In this document: positions 33,624-43,492 of the stretch, one piece after another
Position numbering within the stretch: the first letter of the stretch is position 1
Layout: each line of letters starts with the position of its first letter
Assembly: GCA_027490195.1 (NCBI GenBank)
Contig: JAIXYN010000046.1
Location: forward strand, 62,001 to 126,000
DNA from: Verrucomicrobiaceae bacterium
GTDB lineage: Bacteria; Verrucomicrobiota; Verrucomicrobiia; Verrucomicrobiales; Verrucomicrobiaceae
Length of the DNA stretch: 64,000 nucleotides
Direction: 5' to 3'
Translations under genes and position numbers: made by a program
The notes under the pieces: generated by a model
What the model was told of the DNA's origin: nothing
The model's input: only the letters and a program-made list of their open reading frames with translations
The model's database searches: none

Positions 33624-36200
33624 TTACTTACCGGCAGTTTTTTGCGCGACCTGCTGCTGCCGCTGTTTCGCCTTGAGCAATACTTGCGACGCCAATGTCG
33701 GTTCTTCATTCTTCCGCTGTTCGCAGGTGGTGATGACGTGCTCTAAAATAGCCCTCGCTTCCTGAGGCCGTCCACTTTCCTGCAGGTTATCCGCCAGCGG
33801 TAGAAACCGGGCCAGTGATGCTACCTCACCCGTCAGTTGATTCAACAACGCCGGGAGCTGTTGCAGCAGGATGTCGGCTTCTGCGGCACTTTGCATCTTG
33901 AGAAGTGTGAGCGACTGCTGGACCAGCAGCCCTGCCGCATCGGAAGGCAGCAGCCCATCGATCAGCCGCACTCGATCCAGCCAAGCGTCGCCCAACACTC
34001 GCGCTTCCTCGGGCTGATTCATGTCGCGCAGTGTGGCGATCAATGACTCCACCCTGAGCAGCGTGTAGCCATGCGCCGGTCCAAGCTGCTGATCGCACAC
34101 CTTCAGCTCGGTACGCAGCAGTGCCAGATTGCCGGCGAAATCTCCGGACTTCACCAGCGTATGGCTCAAGGCCTTGAGAGTGGCCTTTGCCTTCGAATAT
34201 TCGGGTCCCACTGTGTGCCAATAAATGTCCAGCGCCCGGCGCCCGCACTTGATCGACTCTTCCACCCGCCCGGCCTCGCGGCAGTGTTTCGCCAGACGTC
34301 CAATCACACGAGCCGTGATCGAATGTCTCTCGCCGTACTTCTCCATGGCATAGTCACAGGTTTCACGTCCGAGCTTCAAAGCTTCCTCTTTCTGTCCGAG
34401 ACCAAAAATCGCCGTCATCAACTCGATGCGCGCCACGATGATGTCGAAGTGGTCTGCCTTCGCTTCGTAGTGGGCAAGGCATGAGCGCAGCAGCGTCTCG
34501 GCCTCACGGAGGGCGTGCTTGCCCTTCACCTCCTGAACGAGTTCCTCCGCCAGCGCGTACTTGGTTTTGTAAATCTGTGCATCCTCTGGTGCCAGATGCG
34601 CCTCCTGCCAGATCATGATCCTGCGTAGTTCATCGCGTGTTTCGCGGCCCTTCATGCCTGCCGCACTTGAAAAGTGCATCTCTTTCAACACCACCCTGTA
34701 ACGCATGCTCCAAAGCAGTGGATCATTTGCGTCCAACTGAGGCTCCACTTCTGCCAACACCTCACGGTACAACTTCAGATCTACCGGTTTGTTCAGCAGC
34801 GTGGACAGCTCCTGCAGCATGAATGCTTTGCGTCTTGGATCGCCTTGAAAATCGCGCACCCGCCGCAGCAGCTCCCGCAGCATTTGCTCAGGATCCACTT
34901 CCCGTCCTACCAAATACTCATCCATGCCATGCACCGTCTCCAGGATGATGGATGCGATCTCGTCTGACTCCTGCTTATGCTGCAGCGCCACAAACTCTGC
35001 GGCACGCGCTTTCACCGCCTGGTAAACCGACACCCCCGTCCCTATGATCAGCGATGCCGCGATGCCGACAATGCCCAGAGTCGCCGCCTTGTTCCGCCGC
35101 GCCAGCTTCCACAGCCGCTCACGTGAGCCCACCGCTCTTGATTGAATCAGCTCCCCATTCAGAAACCGGTCCAGTTCATCCGCCAAAAATCCCGCGCTCG
35201 GCAGCCGCCTTGCAGGCTGCTTTTCCAGGCAGCGCAAAATCAATGTCGCCAGATCCGGCTGCAATCGTTGCAGCGATGCAGCCGACACATTCTCAGGCCT
35301 TCCCTTTTCCTCCTTCGTCTCCTTTCTCACCGTCAGTTTTCCTGATGAGCTGATCTCCGGCTCCTCCTGCGTGATTCGTCTCATCACCTCCACGGCACTG
35401 CCTCCGGTGAAAGGCAGCTTGTCCGTCAGCATCTGAAACAGCATCACCCCCAGCGCCCACACATCGCTTGCCATCGTCACTTCCTTGGACTTCCCCGCCG
35501 CCTGCTCTGGACTCATGTAGTGCGGCGTGCCCACATACGCGTTGCTTCGCGTGAGCTGAAACTCCGCATCCAGCAGCTTCGCCAGCCCAAAGTCTGACAG
35601 CATCGGCTTCCCGCTGACATCCAGCAAAATGTTCGCTGGCTTCAGATCCCGGTGCAGCACCCCATGCTCATGAGCATACTGCACTGCTCGCGCTATACGG
35701 CTCATGAACGTGGCCGCCTCGTGGTCCGGCATGATCCCACGCTTTTTCAAACGATCTGCCAGTGATCCTCCCTCCGCTAGGCGCATGGTGAAGTAGGGCA
35801 TGCCGTCTTCTTCGCCGCTCTCGTAGATCGGCACGATGTCCGGATGGTCCAGTTGCGCGATGGCCTGCGTCTCCGCCCGGAACCGCGCCGCCTCCTCGCG
35901 GGTCGCGAAGTGCGCATTACGCACCACCTTCAGCGCCACCACGCGCTTCAGCTTCACGTCCTCCGCCTCATACACGATGCCCATTCCACCGCTGGCGATC
36001 TCACGCACCAGCCGGTAGCCCGCAAACTCACAGGGTAGCATCAAAACACGCATGGGCAGCGCGGCCACCGGGCCCTGCTGCCCGGTCACATGATCCACCT
36101 CCAGCCCTTCCTGCAGCAGGCAGACCAAACACACGCCGTCGCGCTCCAGCCTTCCAGAGCAGACTGGACATGTGGATGGCTCGTTGACGGCAGGAGTCAT
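33624..36200 (-). CDS. Membrane-bound Ser/Thr protein kinase with helical-repeat C-terminus
   Basis: About 858 residues. A small Cys motif (CPVCSGRLERDGVCLVC, residues 10-27) resembles a zinc ribbon. The kinase domain (about 55-340) has GGMGIVYEAED (Gly-loop), VALKVV (ATP Lys), HRDLKPANILL (catalytic loop), DFGLAKL (Mg loop) and GTPHYMSPEQ. A membrane helix (GIVGIAASLIIGTGVSVY, about 385) separates it from a C-terminal TPR-like sensor half. ATG 36200 is preferred to an upstream in-frame start because the Cys motif starts near it. The gene follows the sigma factor by 31 bases, as in planctomycete sigma/kinase pairs, and precedes the autotransporter. Confidence 0.93.
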   Translation of the reverse strand: MTPAVNEPSTCPVCSGRLERDGVCLVCLLQEGLEVDHVTGQQGPVAALPMRVLMLPCEFAGYRLVREIASGGMGIVYEAEDVKLKRVVALKVVRNAHFATREEAARFRAETQAIAQLDHPDIVPIYESGEEDGMPYFTMRLAEGGSLADRLKKRGIMPDHEAATFMSRIARAVQYAHEHGVLHRDLKPANILLDVSGKPMLSDFGLAKLLDAEFQLTRSNAYVGTPHYMSPEQAAGKSKEVTMASDVWALGVMLFQMLTDKLPFTGGSAVEVMRRITQEEPEISSSGKLTVRKETKEEKGRPENVSAASLQRLQPDLATLILRCLEKQPARRLPSAGFLADELDRFLNGELIQSRAVGSRERLWKLARRNKAATLGIVGIAASLIIGTGVSVYQAVKARAAEFVALQHKQESDEIASIILETVHGMDEYLVGREVDPEQMLRELLRRVRDFQGDPRRKAFMLQELSTLLNKPVDLKLYREVLAEVEPQLDANDPLLWSMRYRVVLKEMHFSSAAGMKGRETRDELRRIMIWQEAHLAPEDAQIYKTKYALAEELVQEVKGKHALREAETLLRSCLAHYEAKADHFDIIVARIELMTAIFGLGQKEEALKLGRETCDYAMEKYGERHSITARVIGRLAKHCREAGRVEESIKCGRRALDIYWHTVGPEYSKAKATLKALSHTLVKSGDFAGNLALLRTELKVCDQQLGPAHGYTLLRVESLIATLRDMNQPEEARVLGDAWLDRVRLIDGLLPSDAAGLLVQQSLTLLKMQSAAEADILLQQLPALLNQLTGEVASLARFLPLADNLQESGRPQEARAILEHVITTCEQRKNEEPTLASQVLLKAKQRQQQVAQKTAGK

Positions 36201-36231
36201 GCGGGAGGTGAATACCTGGTTCAGACACGCT

Positions 36232-37005
36232 TCATGCCGCCATGGACAACAGGCCCACCAAGTAGCGCAGTTCGTCGTCCACCTCTTCATCCTGTGAAAC
36301 AATGGTTCTCACCTCCGTGCGCAGCAGGATGCCAAACCGCCGGCGCAAATCGGTGGCTGCTTTGCGCACCGCACCGTGCGACATGCCATGGCGCCTGGCC
36401 AACTCCTCCCAGTCCGGTCCCGCACCACCGCTGGCAAAGGTGCGCTGGCGCAGTTCCTGAAGAAACTCGCTGCGCTCGCGCTGCTCAAGCTCCTCCTCCA
36501 ACCGATGCATCGCACGATCCACCAAGGCGCGCGCCCAGCCGTGGTCAAAAGCCCTGTCCGGTGACTGCCCTTCGATCAAAGCTGGCTCGTCAATCCGCGA
36601 ATCCATTTCATCCAAGGCCAGCAGAACTGCTCCGCCACCACGCTTCGCCGCATGATTGCGGTGATGCTGATTGTGAAGCCAGTTGGTGAAGCACCGCAGC
36701 AGAAAGCTGCGGAACCGCACTTCGCCGCGCTGCACATTCTTCAGCATGTCAGACGAGAGCAGGTGCTCAAAAAATCCCTGCACTTCATCCGAGGCTGACT
36801 CGTGGGATGATCCACGCTGCCTCGCAAACACATATAAGGGCCGCCAATAGGCCCTGGCCAGACGCTCCAGCCCAGTCAGGACTTCCTCCTCTTCTTTGGC
36901 CGCCTGGATCATTGACCACAGAGTGGCAGGAAACAAACCGCTGTTACCTGCTGGAACAACCACTGAATTTGAGTGATTATTTGTGATTGTTTTTGAGCAC
37001 CTCAT
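36232..37005 (-). CDS. Sigma-70-family (ECF-like) RNA polymerase sigma factor linked to a kinase
   Basis: 257 residues from ATG 37005; upstream in-frame codons (to 37161) enter the region before bioA and are not domain sequence. Region 2 is visible (YWRPLYVFARQRGSSHESAS, then FRSFLLRCFTNWLHNQHHRN) and region 4 has a helix-turn-helix (WEELARRHGMSHGAVRKAAT). Sigma factors of this kind, with an extended C-terminus, are encoded beside Ser/Thr kinases in Planctomycetota and relatives and are thought to be activated through phosphorylation, not an anti-sigma factor. No anti-sigma gene is present. It likely drives its own operon, including the autotransporter. Confidence 0.88.
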   Translation of the reverse strand: MRCSKTITNNHSNSVVVPAGNSGLFPATLWSMIQAAKEEEEVLTGLERLARAYWRPLYVFARQRGSSHESASDEVQGFFEHLLSSDMLKNVQRGEVRFRSFLLRCFTNWLHNQHHRNHAAKRGGGAVLLALDEMDSRIDEPALIEGQSPDRAFDHGWARALVDRAMHRLEEELEQRERSEFLQELRQRTFASGGAGPDWEELARRHGMSHGAVRKAATDLRRRFGILLRTEVRTIVSQDEEVDDELRYLVGLLSMAA

Positions 37006-37096
37006 GCCTTCATAAAGTTCTGATACTAAATGCTTCACAGATAGAATAGCATACGCACAAGAAAAAGTTCTTTGCTGTAAAAAGAACGCAAGCCTC

Positions 37097-38350
37097 ATGC
37101 CACACCTTCCAGACCTGACCTCCCTCGACCAGCAACACCTCTGGCACCCATTCACCCCCATGCGGCAGTGGTGTGCGCCGGATCACACACCTCTGATGCT
37201 GGTGGAGGGAAAAGGCTGCACATTGCGCGACCAGTTCGGCAACGAGTATCTCGACGGCAACGCATCCATCTGGACGAACGCCCATGGCCACACGCATCCG
37301 GCCATCAATGCAGCCATCATCGAGCAACTCGGCAAGGTGGCTCATACCTCCTTCCTCGGTTTCACCCATGAACCGGCCATCCGCCTGGCCAAGGAACTCG
37401 TTGACCTGCTGCCCGGCGGCAAAATCACCCGCGCCTTTTTCACCGACAACGGCTCCACCGCCATCGAGTCCGCCGTGCGGATGTCCCTGCAGTTCTGGAA
37501 GCAAAACGGCAGGCCGGAGCGTGACACGCTCATCGCCTTTGACCGCGCCTACCATGGCGACACCCTCGGCGCTGCAAGCTTGGGCGGCATTCCGCTGTTC
37601 AAGGGCAGTGGGAATGATTTCGGCTATCGAGTGATCACGGTCCCGAGCCTTGAGGCTCTTGATTCCTTGAATGCGGAAGAACGCCAGCGCATTGCCGCGG
37701 TGGTGATCGAGCCTCTCATCCAAGGTGCCGCTGGCATGCGCCTCTGGCCCAAGGGCATGCTCCAGAAGCTGGATTCCTGGTGCTCCGAACAGGACATCTT
37801 TCTGATCCTCGACGAGGTCATGACTGGCTTTGGCCGCACCGGCAAAATGTTTGCCTGCGAGCATGAAGGCGTCGTGCCAGATTTCCTCTGCCTCGCGAAG
37901 GGCCTCACCGGCGGCTATCTGCCCCTAGCGGTGACTTTGACGACGGAGCGCGTGTTTGAGGGTTTCCTGGGGGAACCGCACGAAGGCCGCACGTTCTTCT
38001 ATGGTCACAGCTTCGCCGGCAGCCAGCTCGGCTGTGCTGCTGCACTCGCCAGTCTGCAGGTGTTCCGTGACGAACGCGTGCTGGAGCAGATGCCGGCCAA
38101 AATCGCCCGTTTAGGCGAACTGATGGCGGACCTTCCCGGCTTCCGTCAGTGTGGCATGATCGCGGCCATGACGATTGATTCGTCCGATCTGAGCCTTGGC
38201 TCAAAAGTCTGCCTCGCCGCCCGTAAACACGGCCTGCTGACGCGCCCCATCGGCAACACCATCGTGCTGATGCCGCCGCTCTGCGTCACACTGGAAGAAC
38301 TCGAGCGCATGGTGGCCGCGCTCAAAGCCGCTTTGAATGAGGTCACGTAA
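37097..38350 (+). CDS. bioA: Adenosylmethionine-8-amino-7-oxononanoate aminotransferase
   Basis: PLP-dependent class III aminotransferase converting KAPA to DAPA in biotin synthesis, with S-adenosylmethionine as amino donor. 417 residues, normal to slightly short. Signatures: [12 protein letters not shown] at the N-terminus (BioA-specific), [65 protein letters not shown] (Asp contacting the PLP pyridine N), the PLP Lys in [14 protein letters not shown], and [17 protein letters not shown]. Divergent from the sigma factor; no other bio gene is adjacent. Its stop overlaps the convergent phosphate transporter gene by 8 bases. Confidence 0.95.
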   Translation: MPHLPDLTSLDQQHLWHPFTPMRQWCAPDHTPLMLVEGKGCTLRDQFGNEYLDGNASIWTNAHGHTHPAINAAIIEQLGKVAHTSFLGFTHEPAIRLAKELVDLLPGGKITRAFFTDNGSTAIESAVRMSLQFWKQNGRPERDTLIAFDRAYHGDTLGAASLGGIPLFKGSGNDFGYRVITVPSLEALDSLNAEERQRIAAVVIEPLIQGAAGMRLWPKGMLQKLDSWCSEQDIFLILDEVMTGFGRTGKMFACEHEGVVPDFLCLAKGLTGGYLPLAVTLTTERVFEGFLGEPHEGRTFFYGHSFAGSQLGCAAALASLQVFRDERVLEQMPAKIARLGELMADLPGFRQCGMIAAMTIDSSDLSLGSKVCLAARKHGLLTRPIGNTIVLMPPLCVTLEELERMVAALKAALNEVT

Positions 38351-39455
38351 CCGGCGTGCCGAACAACTTGAAGAGCGCGTAACTCAGCAGCCCCGTGACT
38401 GGAATGGTCAGCACCCAGGCCCAAATGATGCGCTTCACGACTCCCCACTTGATGGCGTTGAACCGCTTTGCCGTGCCGACCCCCATGATGCTGGTGGTGA
38501 TGGCGTGTGTGGTGGAAACAGGCATGCCGAAATGCGCGGCTGTAAGCAGCACCGTAGCGGCAGTCGTCTCAGCCGCGAAACCATGCACCGGCTGCAGTTT
38601 CACCAGCTTGTGACCAAGCGTCTTGATGATGCGCCAGCCCCCGGCTGCCGTACCGGCAGCCATCGTCAGGGCGCAGGCGATTTTGATCCAGAGAGGGATC
38701 TGATCGCTTTTTTCACCCAGCGACTCGATGCGCAGGAAGCTGAGCCAGTCGGGAATCTGGGCCAGATCGCCGGACTTTGTCCCTGCGAGCAAGGCGAGGG
38801 CGATGATGCCCATCGTTTTCTGCGCGTCATTCGAACCATGGCTGAACCCCATGAAGCCCGCGCTTAAGATCTGAAGTTTGCCGAACACGCCGCTGACCAT
38901 GCGCGGCTTGAGAATGCCAAACAGATGGTTCAAGGTCGAGATCAGCAGATAGAGAAACGTCATCACCAGAAATCCGAGCAACAACCCGGCAATCGGTGAA
39001 CTGATCATCGGCAAGACAACTTTGTAGAGCAGGCCGCCGCCTTCAAACCATGGCTTCCCGGCTGCGGGAGCCTTGGACCAGATGAGCACCGACCAGTTGC
39101 CACTGGCTGTAGCCAGGGTGGCCCCGGTGAGCCCGCCGACCAAGGCATGGCTTGAACTCGAAGGCAGACCAAACCACCAGGTGATCAGATTCCAGACGAT
39201 GCCGCCCAGCAACGCACAAATGATGGTCTGCGTGGTGACAAACGCCGAATCCACCAGACCCGAAGAGATGGTCTTCGCCACCGCCGTGCCAAACATCGCC
39301 CCAACCAGATTGGTCATGGCCGCCAGAATGATCGCCATGCGCGGCGTGAGCACCTTCGTGGACACCACGGTCGCGATGGAATTGGCGGTGTCGTGAAAGC
39401 CGTTGATGTATTCAAAAATCAACGCCACCACCACCACGGTAAGAACGAGTGTCAT
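38343..39455 (-). CDS. PiT-family inorganic phosphate transporter
   Basis: 370 residues, about ten membrane helices. The PiT signature GFHDTANSIATVV is at about 18-30 (GANDAAN-type motif) and repeats as GFSHGSNDAQKTMGIIALAL near 215, the inverted-repeat architecture of the family. The proteins take up phosphate (usually as metal phosphate) with H+ or Na+. The DUF47 protein encoded 13 bases upstream is the standard partner, so the pair is an operon. No high-affinity Pst genes are nearby. Converges on bioA with an 8-base overlap. Confidence 0.95.
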   Translation of the reverse strand: MTLVLTVVVVALIFEYINGFHDTANSIATVVSTKVLTPRMAIILAAMTNLVGAMFGTAVAKTISSGLVDSAFVTTQTIICALLGGIVWNLITWWFGLPSSSSHALVGGLTGATLATASGNWSVLIWSKAPAAGKPWFEGGGLLYKVVLPMISSPIAGLLLGFLVMTFLYLLISTLNHLFGILKPRMVSGVFGKLQILSAGFMGFSHGSNDAQKTMGIIALALLAGTKSGDLAQIPDWLSFLRIESLGEKSDQIPLWIKIACALTMAAGTAAGGWRIIKTLGHKLVKLQPVHGFAAETTAATVLLTAAHFGMPVSTTHAITTSIMGVGTAKRFNAIKWGVVKRIIWAWVLTIPVTGLLSYALFKLFGTPVT

Positions 39456-39468
39456 GCGCGGTGGGCGT

Positions 39469-40098
39469 TCAGGAGTTCTTCAAAACGATGTGCGCGACGA
39501 CGTTGCCCGCGTCGCGGCAGCGGTCCACGACCTTTTCCATCAGGTCGTAGAGATCCTTGAGGATGACGACCATCACAGCGTCCTTCTCAGCGTTGTACAG
39601 CACCCGCAGGCACTCGATCATAAGCTTGTCAGCCTCTCCTTCGACCTGCTGAATCTGGTCATTCAAATCCTTCACCCGTTCGAGATGGATCTTTTTGCGC
39701 AGCTCGACCACCATGGTGAGAACCACCTCGGCGGCGGCGTCCATGAATTTGACCTGCCGGGAAAAATCCACTCCAGCCAAGCGCTCACTGCAGATCAGGA
39801 GGCGTTCGGCGATTTTCTCGACCGTCTTGGGAATCTTGTAAAGTGCATTGGCCAGCGACTCAATGTCCTCACGCTCAAGCTCAGTGACAAAGGTTTTGCA
39901 CAGCGCCTCGTCGATTTGCTGGGTGATCTTCTTGTCCTCCCGGCGTGCCGCGATGAAGGCGTCGAGGTTTTGCGGCGCGGCGGGATCAGAGAGCAGCTTG
40001 TGCAGAGACTGGACGCTCTGCCTAGCGTGACTGGCGCTGGATTCGAGCAGATCATAAAACACATCTGATTTGCCGAAAATCTTTTGGAAGGAAATCAT
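39469..40098 (-). CDS. DUF47 / PhoU-like regulator of phosphate transport
   Basis: 209 residues, all-helical PhoU-like fold. Typical segments are FDLLESSASHARQSV-like (here VFYDLLESSASHARQSVQSL), RREDKKITQQIDEAL, FVTELEREDIESLANALYKI (contains the conserved E(D)I metal-binding pattern) and EGEADKLMIECLRVLY. DUF47 proteins accompany PiT transporters and are thought to modulate them. First gene of the two-gene operon; the promoter is expected in 40099-40211, where I see no clear hexamers. Confidence 0.92.
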   Translation of the reverse strand: MISFQKIFGKSDVFYDLLESSASHARQSVQSLHKLLSDPAAPQNLDAFIAARREDKKITQQIDEALCKTFVTELEREDIESLANALYKIPKTVEKIAERLLICSERLAGVDFSRQVKFMDAAAEVVLTMVVELRKKIHLERVKDLNDQIQQVEGEADKLMIECLRVLYNAEKDAVMVVILKDLYDLMEKVVDRCRDAGNVVAHIVLKNS

Positions 40099-40211
40099 GG
40101 GGAGAATCCGTCAGTGGACGGGGCAGCCAGTTAGAGCGAGCAGCATGGGGGCTGTCAAGGCAACCAGACTATGTCAGTGTGACGAAACAGACACAAGTAC
40201 ACTCAAGTTCC

Positions 40212-40253
40212 ATAACAACAAAAAACCCACCCGCAGCATGCCGCAGATGGGTT
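40212..40253 (-). terminator. Rho-independent terminator after the P-II gene
   Basis: On the minus strand, AACCCATCTGCGGCA... pairs with ...TGCGGGTGGGTT (stem AACCCA 40248-40253 with TGGGTT 40224-40229 plus inner GC-rich pairing), followed by TTTTTGTTGTTATG (40212-40223 region). About 30 bases after the P-II stop at 40285. Confidence 0.85.
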
Positions 40254-40284
40254 CATTTGTAAATTCAGAGCTTTAGGGCGGAAA

Positions 40285-40644
<360 letters not shown>

Positions 40645-40813
40645 TTAGTAGTGTGGTTCACGAATTGCAACGATCAGAACCGTCGGAAGATGATTTTCCT
40701 GGCCCAATCTTTTGCGAATACAAGTCTTAGCCAGAAGCGTGCCAACTTCGCGGCTGATTTCTTTCTCACGCCAAAAGCCATCATCTCTTAAAGGAGTGCC
40801 GGATTGCAAACCC

Positions 40814-41749
40814 ATGGGCTTTCGCTTACCTCGGGCCATGCTCCGCACCGCCGCGCTTCTGGCCACCCTAGTTCTCTGCCTCCGACTCTCATGCCCCGCC
40901 CAGGATTCCCCGGTGGAATTGAAGCTGTATTGGGAGCCCGGCGTGACTTACCTCCAGGAATCAGACACCGACACGACGAATTTCCTGACCGCTCTCGGCA
41001 AGACCACCGACCAGAAGCTGCGCCTGCATCAGACCACTGCCATCACCGTCAGCAAGACGCCCGCAGGCCAGACCGAAGCCAAGGTACTGATCACAGCCCT
41101 CCTTGGCGAAATGAGCTTCGAGGGCAAAAGCTATGTCTTTGATTCGAGAAATCCCGGCTCCTCCAGCCCCCAGTTGCAGCAGACTCTCGGCGGGACTGCC
41201 GGCAAAGGCTTCACCCTCGTCTATGATGAAAAGGGTGAATTCGTCGATGCCAAAGACACCGGCTCCATGGTCACAGGAGGTGTCGAACCCGATCTGAACT
41301 CCATCGCCACCGCCCGCCAGCTCGCCACGCTTTATCGCCGCTCTCTGGAAATGGGCCTGCCCAAAATCCCGGTCAGCCCAGGTGACAAATGGATCTCCGA
41401 CGAACTCGTTCCCTTCCCCCAGGCCGGCACGGTTCAAGTGAAGCTGAACGCCAAATTCGACGGCGTCGTTGACCGCGAAGGCCGTCGGCAGGCCCAGATC
41501 GCCTTCGAAGGCACCATGAAATCCAAGCCCGACAAAGACAGCACTGGCCGCGAACTCGACACCGAGCGCTCCGTGACCTTTGGCGACAATTCCAAGGTCA
41601 ACGGCCACATCTTCTATGATCTGGAGCGCAAAACCATCTCCCTGGCCGTCTTTTCCGCCGCCATTCAGCTCAAAGTGGAGGGCAAGCCGATGCCCGTCCA
41701 CCAGCAGGTCACCACCCGCCTGGTCTCGATGAAGCCGACCGCTCCCTGA
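40814..41749 (+). CDS. Exported protein of unknown function (DUF6263-like)
   Basis: About 311 residues. The start is uncertain: ATG 40814 and ATG 40838 both give a signal peptide (LLATLVLCLRLSCPAQ). AAAGGAG around 40790 could be a distant ribosome-binding site. The mature domain is beta-rich with repeated 'L..G..Y.....' strands (VELKLYWEPGVTYLQES; GDKWISDELVPFPQAGTVQV), reminiscent of DUF6263-type proteins that bind lipophilic ligands, but the assignment is tentative. There is no obvious operon partner. Divergent from the P-II gene. Confidence 0.72.
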   Translation: MGFRLPRAMLRTAALLATLVLCLRLSCPAQDSPVELKLYWEPGVTYLQESDTDTTNFLTALGKTTDQKLRLHQTTAITVSKTPAGQTEAKVLITALLGEMSFEGKSYVFDSRNPGSSSPQLQQTLGGTAGKGFTLVYDEKGEFVDAKDTGSMVTGGVEPDLNSIATARQLATLYRRSLEMGLPKIPVSPGDKWISDELVPFPQAGTVQVKLNAKFDGVVDREGRRQAQIAFEGTMKSKPDKDSTGRELDTERSVTFGDNSKVNGHIFYDLERKTISLAVFSAAIQLKVEGKPMPVHQQVTTRLVSMKPTAP

Positions 41750-41933
41750 AGGCTGAGTTGGCAATTGTTGGCGGTGATTTCCAAACGGTTGAAAGCAGCT
41801 TTGCCGCTGATCTCAGGACAACTGCAAACTACCGCCGACAACCTCAAACTCCCCCACCCTTCAAACCGTGATCCTCTTGCCGGTGTGGCGCTCGTCTTAC
41901 CCCCTCAGGCAGCGCGAGATCGACGGGTTAAAA
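41750..41933. other. Intergenic region with an inverted copy of the 10-bp repeat
   Basis: 184 bases between convergent genes. The 14-mer at 41821-41834 is the exact reverse complement of 8280-8293. No good hairpin with a T-run is seen; the only other notable sequence is the tract TTGGCAATTGTTGGCGG near its start. Confidence 0.4.
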
Positions 41934-42572
41934 TCACCCTCCTGTAAGTAGCTTCCGCGCGCGCTCCTGGCAGAAGTGAAACGCTAGGCCCAGACCGGCA
42001 CCGAGACCGAGGCCGTAAAAAACACCCCAGCTGAGCTTCGCGGCCAACGGATGCTCCTTGATGAGGGCTGCCTCAGATAGCCCACCCACGAAGTAACCGA
42101 TCGCGTTCAGCACGAACAGGACCAAGAAGACTTTGACCACCACGCGCAGTGCATCAAAGGCGGCCACAAGCATGCAGGCCATCACCATCGTACCGGCGAG
42201 CAAACCGGCGATGCTGCCGGGATGACCCCGCAACAGCATCCAGCCCGCGATCCATGCCACGGAATACGCGGTGAACGAAAGGCCAAAGAGCTTGTAGAAT
42301 CGCGATACCGAACCCGGCCCGATGATGAGCTGGTGCAGCAGCGGCGCGGTCAGAGCGAGAAACACCACTGCACAGACCGCATACATGCCCGCCTCCCCCA
42401 CCTGCATGTGGAGCCATTTGCCAAACACGGCCCATGGTACAAATCCAGCCACACTGACAACGGTGAACCCAATCATACCCCGTATGAGCGAAGCCCCGAG
42501 TGTTGGCACGGGAGAACCTGCCGCACGAGCGCGTTCGGCAATGCTTTGGGGATCAAGTTGGAACCAGCTCAT
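41934..42572 (-). CDS. Conserved membrane protein of unknown function
   Basis: 212 residues with five or six membrane helices (for example LIRGMIGFTVVSVAGFVPWA, MYAVCAVVFLALTAPLL, AALIKEHPLAAKLSWGVFYG). The N-terminal 25 residues are soluble. The Gly-rich last helix (YGLGLGAGLGLAFHF) ends in a basic tail. I do not recognise a family or active-site motif. Divergent from the TPR gene. Confidence 0.75.
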   Translation of the reverse strand: MSWFQLDPQSIAERARAAGSPVPTLGASLIRGMIGFTVVSVAGFVPWAVFGKWLHMQVGEAGMYAVCAVVFLALTAPLLHQLIIGPGSVSRFYKLFGLSFTAYSVAWIAGWMLLRGHPGSIAGLLAGTMVMACMLVAAFDALRVVVKVFLVLFVLNAIGYFVGGLSEAALIKEHPLAAKLSWGVFYGLGLGAGLGLAFHFCQERARKLLTGG

Positions 42573-42694
42573 GGAATGCGGAAAGGTGAAAGTAGCAGAT
42601 GACGACAGCTAACTACGCCAGAACGCTCGCACCCGCATGTTTCGTTCTCTGGAATGTACCCGGCATCTCGAGCGTTCTTTGCTTCACCACTTCT

Positions 42695-43240
42695 ATGACT
42701 CACTCCCGTTTTGCCTGCCTCTACCTTGCCCTGGTCATGTCCGCTGCTGCCGCAGATGCACCCGCACCTGTCCAGACCACGCCCAAGCTGGAGAACCTGA
42801 ACAAACAGATCGCCGAAAATGCAGAAAACGCCCAGGCCTATTCAAATCGCGCTTATGTGCTGACGCTGCTAGGACGCAAAGATGAGGCGCGCGCAGACCT
42901 GAAAAAAGCACTGTCTCTCAATGACAAGGCCCCCATGCACAACCGCGCTGGCTGGGCCTACTTCAACCTCGGCGACTACGCCGATGCCGTGCGCGAATTC
43001 GAGATCTCCTCAAAGCTCAGCGGCTTTCAGGCTCACTACGACTACTACTCCTTCGTCCTCGGCTACTGGGGCACCGGAGACACCCAGAAGGCCATCGAGA
43101 ACTACCAGCTTGCCGTGGAAAAAGACCCCCGCCTCGGCAGCTATAAAACACTGCTGGAACGCACCCTCGAATGGACCCCGCTGGAGCAGCGGGCCATGCA
43201 CGAAATCTATGTGCTGTGGAGCAAGGCCTGGAAGCCTTGA
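42695..43240 (+). CDS. Exported tetratricopeptide-repeat protein
   Basis: 181 residues. ATG 42695 is chosen because it starts a signal peptide (FACLYLALVMSAAAADA); the longer frame from 42599 lacks sense. Three TPR motifs are readable: NAQAYSNRAYVLTLLGRKDE, APMHNRAGWAYFNLGDYADA and HYDYYSFVLGYWGTGDTQKA, with canonical G/A/P positions. TPR proteins are scaffolds; the partner is unknown. Probably periplasmic and monocistronic. Confidence 0.85.
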   Translation: MTHSRFACLYLALVMSAAAADAPAPVQTTPKLENLNKQIAENAENAQAYSNRAYVLTLLGRKDEARADLKKALSLNDKAPMHNRAGWAYFNLGDYADAVREFEISSKLSGFQAHYDYYSFVLGYWGTGDTQKAIENYQLAVEKDPRLGSYKTLLERTLEWTPLEQRAMHEIYVLWSKAWKP

Positions 43241-43344
43241 GCATTGGAACGAATTTGATCGTCCTCCCGGCTCAGCACATCGCGCAGGCAAAAAGCAAAT
43301 CCCCTCTCCACGCCGAGAATGAGGCCCTGCCAAAGATACCCTTC

Positions 43345-43439
43345 GGGGAGAGGTCGGGTGAGGGTTCAGCTTATGCTATCGAAGGCCGAAGAAAGGCTTG
43401 CGAAGGCTTCCCGTTTCCCCTCACCCCAGCCCTCTCCCC
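43345..43439. repeat. Inverted repeat of the GGGGAGAGG...CCTCTCCCC type
   Basis: GGGGAGAGGTCGGGTGAGGG (43345-43364) faces CCCCTCACCCCAGCCCTCTCCCC (positions 43417-43439, given here in pieces: CCCCTCACCCC and CCCTCTCCCC). About 19 of 20 left-arm bases pair allowing one gap. The arms flank 52 bases with no ORF. A further GGGGCGGGGAGAGGGAGAG tract follows at 43470-43489. This type of palindromic unit is dispersed in many GC-rich genomes. Confidence 0.6.
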
Positions 43440-43492
43440 GAAGTAAAACAGTCGTAATCCTCGTGAGTCAGGGGCGGGGAGAGGGAGAGCTG

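Noticed and set aside
37006..37161. N-terminal extension of the sigma factor gene
   Set aside because: The extra 52 codons overlap the divergent bioA start region and do not resemble sigma domains; ATG 37005 is preferred.
40645..40866. Minus-strand frame of 73 codons ending 12 bases before the P-II start
   Set aside because: Basic, no domain recognised, overlaps the start region of the plus-strand exported protein; insufficient support for a gene.
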